This document shows, in pieces, positions 24,104 through 35,700 of a DNA stretch of 64,000 nt. The notes below the pieces were generated by a model. That model did no database searches. It worked only from the letters and a program-made list of their open reading frames with translations, and was not told where the DNA came from. Where the stretch lies: assembly GCA_033239125.1 (NCBI GenBank), contig BSWB01000006.1, positions 34,402,001-34,466,000 of the forward strand. The letters are read 5' to 3'. This DNA comes from Fagopyrum homotropicum. Taxonomy: Eukaryota > Streptophyta > Magnoliopsida > Caryophyllales > Polygonaceae. Position 1 is the stretch's first letter. Each line of letters begins with the position of its first letter. The translations under genes were made by a program, and so were the position numbers.

Positions 24104-26826
24104 TGTAACACCCCGGATTCTCGGAACCCGGGATATTACTGGTTAGGACCTCACAATGGGTCCCGACCTCAGTTTGACAACAATATTACTAGGATCTTGC
24201 AACAAGACACAAATAATAAAACCGAAATTCATAAAGATATATTTGTAAAAGGATTAATGCAACAACGTCTAACAGCCTATGGTACTTAAACAGCAGAAGA
24301 GTCTAACTATCTTCAACAAGAAGAAAGAAACAACGATTAACACCCAACCCCACTCTAAGGAGTACGGAGACCCGGCTGACAACTACTTCCGGATCACCCA
24401 GCTGCTTCTCTAACCTGCCGTGAAACTAAAAACACAACAGAACAACCATTAGCTAGTTATCTAAACATTAGGAGAATAATAATAGCACACACACACATAA
24501 AATAATAAACACTCATTAGGCTTTCAAACAATCCATTTATTATCTTCATTTAAGTCATTCACTCTAATGATACTTATTTTGTGACACGAGGGATTCCCAA
24601 ACCTCGCCTCCGCCCCCGTGTACCCATCAGGAGCTAGTGGATCCGATGCATCTCACCGTGTACCTGGATGGTCTGGGTATAGAGAACCTCCCAGTCTCCT
24701 GGCAGAGCTGGGCAGTGATGTCACGGCCCGTTATACATACACTTGGGCCTTAACACATAACAACAACGGTCGTCCTAACAAGTTGTTATTATTATAATCA
24801 CATACATTGCAAACACATCCATTATCACCCAACTAATATCCAGAAACCAGCTAAGTAAGTCGCAAGGACTTACCTTGATCAAAAATCGTTTTCTCAAATC
24901 TCAACTCGGTCCGAACCCATGGTAACTCAAACGCCTGTCAAATAAGGCATGTGGATCATAATCACATCCAGATGTCCAACCTCATGCGAAGGAATTACGG
25001 AAAAAGCTCTCTTACGGTAAAAGACCATTTTACCCTTAGTGCCGAAAATTCTCAAAGTCTATCATTTAGTTCTAATATTTCCTTTTAGAACCTATGTCCA
25101 TAATCTAGTTCTCATTGAAAAGTTTGGTGAGGATTTAGTAAGGTTTTATAGGAGTTATCCAACATTCTTAATTTATACCATAGTCGTTAAAGCCTGATTT
25201 TGGGTTCATAAACACCGCTTGGATAAGGTTATAAAAATTCTAAAAAAAAAACTTAGATCCTCTATTATATGCATACTAAATATAGGAGCAAAGATCTCTT
25301 AAAAATATTCCACCATAACTCCTACATAAAACTCTAAAGTTAGATAAAAGCTAGAATTTCTATACTTAGCCAATATTTTCCTCTGCTGGAAAAACAGCCC
25401 TACTACTCTACTTTGAGAGCTTATAACTTCTAATCCGACCGTTAATTTTTTTCCAAATTTTAAATATCGTAAACTAGTCATATCAACCTATAACATATCA
25501 AAAATTCAACGGTGGATGTACATTCTAAGATATCGAAACTTCGTCCTAAAAACAGAAGATACAAGTTGAATAAAGAGGTGTGCAGAAGGTCTCTACTTCG
25601 AGCCTCACTGCCAACATACTTTGACACCAAAGCTACCCGGTAGTCTCAAGTTCGATACTCAGCAGGAGCAAGCCTAGGAACTTAACTAAACTTATGTACA
25701 ACATCTTTGCCTCAACATTTACTCCTACACAAGTCCTCCTTCAATAGTGTACAGTGACGTAAGGTCAAGGGCACTCACCAGGTCACTGCAGCCGGCTGGA
25801 AGGTGGTCCAGTCATGTCCTTGGCTCGTGCCAGAAACGGCTAGGGTTCTCCTTTGTGTGCAGAAGACTCGTCTGCACGGTAGGTCGATGAAGGGTTTGAC
25901 AGGGCTCTAGCGTCGGGTTCGATCGAGACGTGCAGAAGGTTTGAGGAGGCTCGTTACTTCCGGTTCTGGACATCCGCGTACGTGACAGTGGTGAGGTTGT
26001 ATGACCAGCGGCGCCAAGGGAAAGGAGGGTCGATCAGGCTCGTCAACTGTTGTGTGTGGGACAGGGTTGATGGTGGTGAAGGAGGCTGGTGTTTCTCGCA
26101 GGAGCCAGCCAAGGCGCCCTCCCTGCGGTTGATGTCGACGATCCTTGGTGGTGACAAGACGGCTGGTCCTCAGTGGTTACTGGCGTCGAGGTTCCATGGC
26201 GTAAGGCGTCTGTGTGGGCTGGGATTAGCTCGCCTCTACGTTGACTGCTTCCAAAGGAGGGAGGCTATAGGAGACGGTATTCACGCACGTCCCAGTAGCG
26301 CAGGAAGCACGTAACTCGGCTGAGATGTGGTTCTATCTATGGCCGTGATCTTCTTCGAATCTCAGCGTGATCTTCGGGTTAAAGAGGGTGAGAGAACCCG
26401 TTTGTAACTGCCCAATAAAATTGAAAGAGGGAATCTATAAAATAGGAGAGAGAGATATACGTTTGAGGAAGGGAAAGAGAGAAGGAGTAGCAGCTGGGGA
26501 GGGTTTCTCATTTACTCAATTGGGCCGACTGGTAGAGTAATGGACCCATAGGCCGGTTAGAATGAAAAGAGAAGGTGGGCTTTCTCACTTGGTCATTTGG
26601 GCTAGTTAGGAATTGAAATAAGGAAGTGGGCTGAGATTGGTATATGAGATGATCTCTTCATGTTGCAAATTAGTGTTTAGTGTTATTTTTCTATCATTTT
26701 ATGTGAGAAAAATAAGTCTCACATAAAATGATAAAATTTGTGATGAAACCGGAAATTAGGTGAAATAGAAAGGTCAACGGATAAAAAATCCGGTTTGAAT
26801 TCAGTTTAAAATTTTTGGTTATCACA
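24104..26826 (-). repeat. Tekay-like inner element, 5' LTR
   Basis: 2723 bp partner of 17067-19797. The perfect 16-bp inverted repeat recurs at 26692-26707 and 26718-26733, about 95-135 bp from the LTR's own 5' end. Confidence 0.93.
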
Positions 26827-26936
26827 GCTTGGTAGAAAACGAAAATGTTTAGTAAACTAAAATCTACCAAAGGAAATGTGTGATTAAAAGAATGATTCTA
26901 AGTTTCGGGACGAAACTTCTTTTAAGGAGGCACTAA
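26827..26936 (+). other. End of outer element's interior with polypurine tract
   Basis: Starts with the GCTT target duplicate. The purine-rich CTTTTAAGGAGG sits near 26918-26930, just before the 3' LTR at 26937. Confidence 0.7.
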
Positions 26937-28742
26937 TGTAATAACCGGAAATTTTAAACTCCGTTTAATAATGAAGCCAACCGGAATCCGACCCGTCAAC
27001 ATCTATCCTTTAAAATAAAATAAAACGAAATGTAATTTCTATCTTTTCAGGTGATCTTAATTCACATAAAATGATAAACGATGTAACCAGAAATAATTCC
27101 GTACCTTAAAATAAAACAAAACAGTGGTTTCGGGCGAGTAATGATCTAATTGTTTTCCGTATTAGTTAGTTGAGCAGACCCGGCCCAATTAACTCGTTTT
27201 CTGGCCCATACGTTTCAGCCGGCCCAATACTCTGTAATCTAATGAAACCCTAATTCTATCCTAACCCCTCCATAATCTCTAATTTACCTACTCCTGCTGC
27301 ACGTACCGATCGACTATCCCTCTCCACCACACCCTTCACGTCTGACGCAAACACCAGCAGGTAGCCAGATCACCACCAGGATCACCACGCCCCACCATCA
27401 GGATTGCCGCCGCCGGTCCTGTCGACCACCAGCCAGACGATACCGGAGGAGGGCTGCAGTAGCACCAGAGCCGCCACCGAGTCCTGCCGCCGTCTCTGTC
27501 GACCACCCAGAACACCGCCCAGCCGGCCACAGGTGACATACCGTCAGCCGTCTGCAGTATAGCAAGAACCCTAGCACGCTTCTCCTCCCCAAGCCAAATC
27601 TGATCGCCCTGCTCGTCGTCTTCAACCCAACGAGTGTCGTCTAAGTCTTCAGTTGGGCGGATTTTGTTCTCCACTGTGCTCAGGAAACCGGAATAGCCTC
27701 CATCGTTGACAAGCAACCTCAACTCCTTCGCAATCGCGCATTTGAAGAACGATAGTTGTTAGGCTCTTCCTTTCCTACACAAATAAGCCGTCATTGACGA
27801 CGAATGAGTCCTACTCCTACACACCGACGCCAACGACTGCAAGCAAATGTAAGCTTCAGTCTCTTTTCCTTCCTAGTAGTCGAAAGCAGGAGTCCTACTG
27901 TCGTAACCGTTGTCCTTGTTGTGCCTCTGTACAGCCTCAATCTTTCGCATTCTTGAGCCCCTCCATCCAAGAGTGGCGGTAGGCCGATCCGGCTCATTTT
28001 GTCGACAGCGGGCAACCAAGGAACACGTCCTCCACACCCATACCTCACCGCCGTTGTTGGCTGCAAGGCTGATTGGTAAGCCTTCTTCTCCCTCCCTTTC
28101 GATATGTACATGAGGAGGACGTACAATATATCCAAAGCTTATGTGATGTTAGCAGGTCTCGATTTCAGAATGTGTATGGCCTGAGTTTCATCTCAGAAAC
28201 TGTGGGCAAGGGGAATTGTACCAATGACCTAATGCATGATTTTCCTTTTTCTTTCCAGAAATTGTGTTTTGAACTGCTGACTTGGAGGATGGGTTTCGAT
28301 GCTTCAAAATTATCATCTACCGTTGATTTGTTGATACATTGTAGTTAGGTATGGGTCGTTTCACTTATCAAAATTTAGTAAGGATCCCAACAGTTAGATT
28401 ACCGGTTGGGCAGTGTAGTGAGTGTATGTTTAAGTACGAGTAATCTAAGAGGGTCATGAATCTCTAATTATTTTATGTATATGTATTAATATATGTAGTG
28501 TGGAGATGGAAATGTACACATATATGTGTACTACAGTGATAAACGTGAATGTATAAATATATATACGAATGGTTTGGAATTTTGGACATATAGGTGGTTA
28601 TATATATAAGGATATATATAGTTATATACGTAGGTATATATATCAGTACGAGAGGGGAGATATAATTATAAGAAGGTATAAAGATAAGTATACCGAGTAG
28701 TTACAAAATTATAGGAGTTGAAGGAAAAGTTAGGATATGTAC

Positions 28743-28798
<56 letters not shown>

Positions 28799-29903
28799 AA
28801 GATTAGAGTAGTAATCGAGAAGGAGGAAGAGTGTTATTCTTTGAGGAGTGGTTTCGAGTTTTAACCTATAACTTATAAAAAACTATGAGAGAGAAACAAT
28901 TTATGGAAAACAAGTTCTAAAAGAAATTAGTAGAATTTAAGAATAAACTTTGAAAATTTTCGGCACTAAGGATAAAATGGTCTTTTACCGTAAGAGAGTT
29001 TTTCCGTAATTCCTTCGCATGAGGTTGGACATCTGGATGTGATTTTGATCCACATGCCTTATTTGACAGGCGTTTTGAGTTACCACGAGTACGGACCGAT
29101 TTGGGACTTGTTAGAGTGTGATTTGACTCAGGTAAGTCCTTGCGACTTACTTAGCTGGTTTCTGGATATTAGTTGGGTGATAATGGTTGTGTGTGTGCAA
29201 TGTGTGTTATAATAAAAATAACAACTTGTTAGGACGACCGTGGTTATTATGTGTTAAGGCCCAAGTGTATGTATAACGGGCCGTGACATCACTGCCCAGC
29301 TCTGCCAGGAGACTGGGAGGTTCTCTATACCCAGACCATACAGGTACACGGTGAGATGCATCGGATCCACTCCTGATGGGTACACGGGGGCGGAGGCGAG
29401 GTTTGGGAATCCCTCGTGTCACAAAATAAGTATCATTAGAGTGAATGACTTAAACGAAGATAGTAAATGGATTATTTAAAAGCATGATGAGTGTTTCTTA
29501 TTTTTATGTGTGTGTGTGCTATTATTATTCTCCTAATGTTTAGATAACTAGCTAATGGTTGTTTTATCGTGTTTTTAGATTTACCGCAGGTTAGAACAGT
29601 AGCTGAGTGATCCGGAAGTAGTGGTCAGCCGGGTCTCCGTACTCATTAGAGTGGGGGTTTGGGTTGTTGCTTTGTTGTTTTTCCCTTTTGTTAAGACAGT
29701 TAGTCTTTTCCGTTGTGTAGGTACGATAGGCTGTTAGACTTTGTTGCATTCATCCTTTTACAAATACTCTTTATGAATTTTCGGTTTTTCTTATTTGTGT
29801 CTTGTTGCAAGATTCTAGTAATATTGTTGTCAAACTGAGGTCGGGACCCATTGTGAGGTCCTAACCAGTAAGGTCCCGAGTTTTGAGAATTCGGGGTGTT
29901 ACA
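26937..29903 (+). repeat. Tekay-like outer element, 3' LTR
   Basis: 2967 bp, partner of 9712-12686. Differences are rare point changes and a shorter (TA)n tract. Ends GGGGTGTTACA at 29903. Confidence 0.93.
28748..28792. repeat. (TA)n microsatellite in LTR
   Basis: Counterpart of 11523-11572, slightly shorter. Confidence 0.95.
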
Positions 29904-30344
29904 TTTGTATTGACAAAACCTAGGAATACCCTTTCTACAAAGTAAGACAAGTAAGTCTCTTACTTAGTCTTTGTAACATGTAACGTTTTATCCACTAAGG
30001 TATTTGGATATTTCCGGTATAGGGGAGAATACACTTAGAAGGAAAATTCATTTATGAATGACTCATTACATAATCCAAGTCAATGTTTTAACATATAACA
30101 ATCGGTTTTTAAGACTTGCAATTGAACTTAATTTCTATTAGAGTTTAGTCTACTCCTTTTTGGAGATTACAAACTCTTGGTTGGGTTTTGTCTACTCCTT
30201 TATGGAGATTACAAACCCTTATTTAATAATTTATTTCACTTCAAGATAAATTATATTAATTTGATTGGCAATTGGGACAACCGTCTACTCACTTAAGTGA
30301 GACTACGGTCCTTTGGTCTAAAACCGGACACCGAAAATCCAACA
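29904..30344 (+). repeat. copia 3' LTR, second part
   Basis: Begins with TTTG, the duplicated target of the nested insertion, then TATTGACAAAACC matching 3858 onward of the 5' LTR. Ends AAATCCAACA at 30344, followed by the target duplication AACCA (30345-30349). Together with 8899-9710 it rebuilds a 1249-bp LTR. Confidence 0.93.
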
Positions 30345-30349
30345 AACCA

Positions 30350-31553
30350 CGACCGTGGTTTATTACAGTAGACCGTGATTTCCATGACGTTATGACGTGT
30401 CATATTTGCCACGTCAGCAATAGTTATTGGGCTTTCTCGTAACCCTATTTTTCCTTATAAGAAGGTTGTAGTTGGGAGAAAATGAGAAGGTCGCATACGC
30501 TTGCATTTACGGCGGTTTATATCCGAAGAGAGAGATTTTGGATCGTTGCTTGGGAAGATTCTGGGAAAGACGCGATTTGAAAATTGTGTACTTCGAGATA
30601 TCTTAGGGTTTACATTTGGAGACGGATTGACATCCCGTTCTTCATTGTTTCTTAAGATTGTTGTGAGGATTTCTATTCCTTATTCCGCATTTATTAAACA
30701 CATACTTTGGTTGTTCGGATTTGAGATTGATTTCGATTGTTATTGAGTTTTCGAGGGTTTTACCTTTTTCTCTTTTATATTTGATTTTTTATTCAATGAT
30801 GATGGTTATTGGCTAAAACCCTTTAGCAATTCTAATGTGAAGGGTTGATAGTTGTGGCTTAGATAATGATAGATTGAACCAAAATAGATTGGACCCTGAG
30901 AGTTGCGAGAAACTTCGTCGATAGCCTTTTCCACGATCTGCTCTTGAAAACCACGGTCGTGGTTCTTCAAGATCTAGCCGTGATTTCCTCTGTTGTACGA
31001 CCTTTGATTTTGCTTTAATCCAATGTTAATGATTTGCTTTAACCTAGACTTGGTTTACCTTTTCTAGGTAGTAGTGAGACTCAACATCCTCTATTTCGGT
31101 TTCGAGTGTCACAACCTTAACCGTTTTGGCTTGTCTTTGATTCCTTTGGGTTTGGGCATGGGTATTTGAGAGTAATTCTTGTCCTTTGATCCTTTCTATA
31201 TTACAGCCTCAACAACCTTTATAGAGAGTGTCCTTGGGTGAGACATATAGGGTTTTGGAATTTCACCGTACACAACCTTACATTAGATATACCTTTGCAA
31301 TCCCGACTCTGTCCTTACATCTATAGAATATCTTGAATCAATTGTCATAATTGGATACTTGGATCTTTAGGATTGCTATTTTCCCAATATTTGCAAAGCT
31401 TCTATACTTTACTTGCTCAATAATTTGTGAACTGAATTTGATCCCCCAAATCCCTGAGTTCGATACTCTGAAATTCTTGCTTTACTACGCCGATCCGTAC
31501 ACTGCGGGTTCGCTTGCTTGATTTTAGTTTTATAAATTTAAAGCTTATTTGCA
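30350..31553 (+). repeat. Athila 3' LTR, second part
   Basis: Resumes the LTR split at 3045. The joined LTR would be about 1.57 kb, a normal Athila size. It has a TATA-like ccttataagaagg near 30453-30465 and CCACG-type palindromes near 30346 and 30952. The exact 3' end lies in a CA repeat (31552-31560), where sequence changes into a reverse-oriented copia gag, so the boundary is 31553 plus or minus a few bases. ORF 30501-30746 inside it is not a credible gene. Confidence 0.6.
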
Positions 31554-31902
31554 CACACACTTTGAGGCGAACAATTTCTTTTGCACTCTTGCATGATGAG
31601 ATTTGGTTAAATTCATTGGCATCTAATCCGCAGTATAGCAGGTTTATTGCCTTGTAATTCTTTGATACACTGTCCAGGTCAGCATGTGTGAAGTCAGCTT
31701 CCTTCTTTGGGACTTGGACATCTTCAACCGTTGTCATTGGAACTTTAGGTCCGTTTTGAATGATGCTCCAAAGCTCCATGTCCTGGTCAATAATGAACAT
31801 ACGCATGAGTGCTCTTCAATGAGCAAAGCTTTTGCCACAAAAGAGTGGTGGTCGAGATGAGGATCTTCCTTGAGCAAATCCACCATCACCTACAGGATTC
31901 AT
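31554..31902 (-). pseudogene. Copia gag (UBN2-type), N-terminal part, one nonsense codon
   Basis: ATG at 31902 (minus) starts MNPVGDGGFAQGRSSSRPP. A TGA at 31816-31818 replaces the Trp codon expected in the HW-ALM segment. The same frame continues with MRMFIIDQDMELWSIIQNGP, the DANEFNQISSCKSAKEI motif characteristic of UBN2/DUF4219-type gag, then LKVC. After about 31557 the protein turns into Athila LTR sequence, so the 129-codon ORF 31417-31806 is a chimera. gag would form the virus-like particle. Confidence 0.8.
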
Positions 31903-31943
31903 GATTAGTCTCACTGATGGTTAAATCAATATACGTGAGTCTA

Positions 31944-31955
31944 GCTCTAATACCA
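31944..31955 (-). promoter_or_regulatory. Primer-binding site of copia fragment
   Basis: TGGTATTAGAGC on the minus strand, one mismatch from the standard initiator-Met complement, two bases from the LTR end. Confidence 0.8.
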
Positions 31956-31957
31956 AT

Positions 31958-33161
31958 TGAAGAACTGGTAGGTGAAATAAATAAGTTAAAAGATATTCTA
32001 GAAGGGGGGTTGAATAGAGTATGGGAACTTTTCACAAACCCAATCTCAAGGCCTTGAAACTCCTTTCAAGGGCCTTGATGTCGATCTGTGCTCTTTGTGA
32101 AATTTTGATTTCAAGGGCTTTGAAACAACTTTCAAGGGCCTTGACTTCGTGCTCCTGCAAAACAAAGTTAGTCACAATAGCGAGATATAGTGCGGAATGT
32201 AAAAGATTGACACGAGGATATGTCTACGAAGTTCGGCTCTAAATAGCCTACTCTTCGTCCCAAGGTATAGCCTTAGGATCTAACTATCTATTATCAGCTT
32301 CAAAGAGTCCTAGATACAAACTAAAAGAAATCTCCTTCTTCTCTCAATGTAGCCAATGCTATGATCTAGCTCTAACTCTTCACCTAGCTATAATAGTCTA
32401 GTTACTTTGTAGAGTAACACACTCTAGTATAACACTATTTAGATCTTCCAAAGAAGCTCTTGTGTTTTATCTCTCTCTAAGGGGATAAAGATTTTTAGAA
32501 GGAGAGAAAGAAAAACAATGAATCAAATGAAGATGTTTGTGTTGCTTGAAGACGTAAAGATGTTTCCATGTAAGTTGTTGTGTATCCTTCTTCAATCATC
32601 ACCTTCATTTATACACTTCTATGGAGAGGTCTTCTAGCCGTTGGAGAGATGACCGTTTGAAGATGAATCTTCTTCTCCATGACGATCGTTTCCTATTTTG
32701 AGATGAGGTAAACGTCATAGATCTTCATCTCTTGAGAGCACGTTGATTCCTCAGCTCCTCAATCTTCTCGTTTTCTGTTGAACCGAAGGAGAAGAAATCT
32801 TGATGCTTTTTCGATTTTAGAAAATCTTCTGAAAAGATCTTCTAATCTTCGGTTGAAAAAGATCTTCACTAAAATATTTTTGTTGAGCTAATTGTTCTTG
32901 GAAAATCTTCTTTGTAATTTGAATCCTTTGTATCGTGCAACTATATTTCTTCAAGGTCTTTGAGATCGTCCCTTTGTATAACACTATCTTCCTTGTGTCC
33001 TTGAGTAATATTTCAAGGCCCTTGAAGTCCATATCAAGGCCTTTGAAATCTTCGATAAGTCCTGCACTGAATTCAAACCAACCAAGCATCTAGAGAATAT
33101 AATCAATACATTGTTAGTGTATCAAACTACTACATTTATGTTAAATCTTCCATCATCAACA
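31958..33161 (-). repeat. Copia fragment 5' LTR
   Basis: About 1204 bp. On minus it starts TGTTGATGATGG and ends CCAGTTCTTCA. TATA-like GTGTATAAATGAAGG at about 32603-32617 (minus) fits the orientation. It has six copies of a TCAAGGGCCTTGA-type palindrome (four near 32040-32145, two near 33010-33052). The LTR start is inferred from TG..CA ends only. Confidence 0.65.
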
Positions 33162-34908
33162 CCTATAAAATATTATAAACAAGGTGGAGTTTTCATAATG
33201 GCATCCTCAAATACTTTGTAAAGTAGAATGGAAGAAGTTGAGAGCACATCCAACAAAGAGTAAGGGAGAAGCCAACCAAAGTATGAGAAAATGAAAAATC
33301 ATACAAAGAGTGAGGATGATTTCTTCCTTGTTAACTCTCTCTTGTGTCTATTTGTTTAAATTGAGCAAGAAATGAAGACCAAAATTGTAGATGATTCAAA
33401 ACAAATACTTGATCTACTACACCAAATATCGATAGTTGGATTGGAAACGGATAACTGTCAACGCTACAACCACACATGAAGCCCGATGATCCAAAAAGGA
33501 GTCAATTCAAGCGCTACACTAAATCTCCCATATGGAAGCTCGAACAAATTCAAGTGGATTGTGATGTGGAGGATCCAAATGGTGATATGGAGTTATCAAA
33601 TTATATTTTTGATATCCCTTGTGCAAGTGTTTTGGAAGATGTCAAATGTATCAAGCTTATATGAAGACTCGTACAATGGAAGATGGACATGTGAGGAATA
33701 TGCCATCAAAAGAGAGAAAGCACATATGAAGGGATTTGAAGGAGACAAGGAAATATGAGGAAGACGCTATGTAAAAGAGATGAGGCTAATGCGACGGGAT
33801 TTGAAAAGGCAAGAAATTTGAGGAAGTGGCCATGGAAAGAAGAGGAAGCTAATATGAAGGGTGATTCAAGGAGAGGTATAAAAATGCCGATCGATATAAA
33901 TCAAGTCAAAAGTCAAGAAGAGTGAGGTCAGACGAACCCAAAACTATCAAATTTGAAGGCAAAGGGTGGTGCGTTTTCGTCTACAACTTCCAACCGGTTT
34001 CGTCAAAGTTCTTTCTTAATGGTGTTTGAATGTGTTAAATGGATTTTATATAATCCACATGGATTTGAAGATGGCAATCAAGATATGTGGGCGGTTCATG
34101 CTTAAATTGGACTCAACGATACTATGTGAAATGCTTCAAGGTGAAAAAGTGTGAATAAAGTATAACGGAGAGGATGCAGACCAAGAATCCTTCGGTTAAA
34201 TTTTAGATTGGTTCTTTAGAGTTGTCAAAGAGCTCAACATATAGAGACACTCATACAATGTTAGACTTCCTTACGATATCAACAAAGAAATGTGAGAAAT
34301 TGAACGTGAAGAAGAGGAAGCTCGTGTGAATGGACATCCAAACAATGGATAGAAGAAGTAATGCTCGGCAATACCTTATTTCCAAATGCCAAGAAGAGAT
34401 CGAAAAATAAATCAAAGTGTAACAAATTCAAAGATGGAATGCAACATTCTTTCGTCTACAACTTCCAACCCAATCTCTCTAAAAAGTGTGTTTCACGTGG
34501 AATCCGAGATAACTATTTATATATTGAAGGATGGCCATGTCAAAATATGCGGTTGAAGAAATTCTTATGTTCGGTGCATCAAGATGGAAGTAAAATGTGT
34601 ACTAGTTGGGAAAAAGAAGACTTAAGTCATCGTCGGTTCAAAGATAAATGTGTTCCAAGCCATACAGGGATCGAGCACAAATGAAAAAGCCATCACATAA
34701 AAATTGTTACCTTGTAGTTGGAGTTCAAACGGTGCGTTCGTAACAAAACATATTTATGAAGAATGAGAAAAGTCAGAGAAAATTTGAGACGGAGAATGTG
34801 AAGGTCAATTTTGTTGCAAAGTTTAACATAAGAAAAAAAAAATCAAAGCAAATGGACATAAAGTCGATTGCAATATGTTGTGAAGCACAAAGCGAGTGAA
34901 CCCAAGTG
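33162..34908. other. Unassigned decayed sequence
   Basis: A-rich, with short ORFs (33476-33664, 33486-33758, 34361-34684). The 34361 ORF is Lys- and Cys-rich (MLGNTLFPNAKKRSKNKSKC...) but matches no family I recognise, and its surroundings look like intergenic repeat remnants. No splice or promoter structure is convincing. Confidence 0.4.

Positions 34909-34984
<76 letters not shown>
34909..34984. repeat. (ATA)n microsatellite
   Basis: About 25 uninterrupted trinucleotide units. The Ile- and Leu-homopolymer ORFs here are artefacts of the repeat. Confidence 0.97.
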
Positions 34985-34986
<2 letters not shown>

Positions 34987-35700
34987 GCATAACTACGTGT
35001 GATTTGATCTTCACCAAGGAGTACGCAGGAAATTCGATTAATTAAATAATCGGATTCAACCACAAGTTTCGAATACATCAAAAATTCGGTTGTCAACAAA
35101 GAACTATGTATGATTTGATCCCTACTAAAGGGTACGTAGGAAACTCAATTTCATAATTTTTGAGTTCAATCACAAGTGTTGACTTAAAATTCCAAAATGA
35201 AGTGTATAAGGGAAGATGACGAACACCGGTGACTTGATTCCGTCTGAAACAGATACGTAGAAAGCTCGGTACAAAGCAAGACACTCATTGAGTTCGGTCG
35301 CACCCAAATTCCAAGATTTGCTAAAGTTGAGAACTACGTGTGACTTGATTCCGTTGAAATGGATACGTAGGAAACTCGTCGAGTTCAGTCATACCCTAAA
35401 CAAAAAAAAGAAAGTAGAAGATGAGAAATATACTCAACTTAAAATTTCTCACACGCAAATGATAGTCGGATAATTTGGAAAACCCTTCATAGAAGGTGGG
35501 TCCGAGTGATTCCGCTGATGCATGAAAAGGGAGATATGTAAGTGATAACTGGTGCGGGTTTTAGACAACCCTTCAGAGAAGGCGTGTTTGGATCCGACCT
35601 ACGATACATGAAATATCAAAGTCCGCAAAGGTATCTCTATGAACTACTTAAGGCTTGATCCTTTTGAGGGAAGGTACGTAGGCAACCCGTCGGGTGCAGC
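34985..35700 (+). repeat. Diverged tandem array, ACGTAGGAAACTCG motif
   Basis: Five recognisable copies of a unit with GTG..TTGATYC then GGTACGTAGGAAACTCG(TCGAGTTC), beginning near 34989, 35101, 35220, 35331 and 35640; the first four are spaced about 110-120 bp. Between the last two, a second motif (ACCCTTCAGAGAAGG...TCCGA) occurs twice, near 35480 and 35567. Similar motifs are known from spacers and LTRs of plant retroelements. Element identity is not resolved. Confidence 0.7.

Larger units (their letters stand above)
17067..26826 (-). mobile_element. Non-autonomous Tekay/Del-like chromovirus, inner copy, minus strand
   Basis: 9.76 kb inserted in the interior of the outer element, opposite orientation. 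LTRs 17067-19797 (3') and 24104-26826 (5'), ends TGTGATAACC...GGGGTGTTACA; initiator-Met primer site 24089-24100; CTTCTTTTAAGAGGGC tract near 19800-19817. Target duplication GCTT at 17063-17066 and 26827-26830 (4 bp rather than the usual 5). Interior about 4.3 kb without gag or RT, related to the outer element's interior. The chromodomain tail is intact. Confidence 0.88.
9712..29903 (+). mobile_element. Non-autonomous Tekay/Del-like chromovirus (LARD-like), outer copy
   Basis: LTRs 9712-12686 and 26937-29903 (TGTAATAACC...GGGGTGTTACA), initiator-Met primer site at 12690, purine-rich CTTTTAAGGAGG before the 3' LTR. Without the nested element the interior is about 4.5 kb and holds no gag, protease, RT or integrase, only a chromodomain-like remnant near its 3' end. 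The target duplication is TTTG, with one extra A at the left border (or TTTGA/TTTGT with one change). LTR pairs are nearly identical, so it moved recently, presumably using proteins from an autonomous relative. Lineage is inferred from long LTRs plus the chromodomain tail. Confidence 0.88.
3046..30344 (+). mobile_element. Ty1/copia LTR retrotransposon (about 7.1 kb) containing nested insertions
   Basis: Complete element with TG..CA LTRs (TGTTGGAGAT...AAATCCAACA) and a 5-bp target duplication AACCA at 3041-3045 and 30345-30349. Domain order gag, protease, integrase, RT, RNase H places it in Ty1/copia. The 3' LTR is split at 9711 by a 20.2-kb nested Tekay-like element and completed at 29908-30344. 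The LTRs are about 1250 and 1249 bp with only scattered differences, so insertion is fairly recent. gag-pol has one nonsense codon and one frameshift. No tRNA-CCA type primer site follows the 5' LTR. Confidence 0.95.
31554..33161 (-). mobile_element. Copia retrotransposon fragment: 5' LTR, primer site and gag start
   Basis: On the minus strand: an LTR (33161 down to 31958), a TGGTATTAGAGC primer site, a short leader and the first ~115 codons of gag. At about 31553 the Athila LTR begins, so the remainder of this copia should lie beyond the other end of the Athila, left of the window. This is the oldest layer of the nest. Confidence 0.8.

Noticed and set aside
31417..31806. 129-codon ORF as a single gene
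   Set aside because: Chimera of copia gag (to about 31557) and Athila LTR sequence read on the minus strand.
34773..35099. ORFs with Ile or Leu homopolymers
   Set aside because: Created by the (ATA)n microsatellite; the same applies to the Leu and Ser runs at 56778-57084 from (GAA)n and the Pro and Gly runs at 44891-45182 from poly-C.
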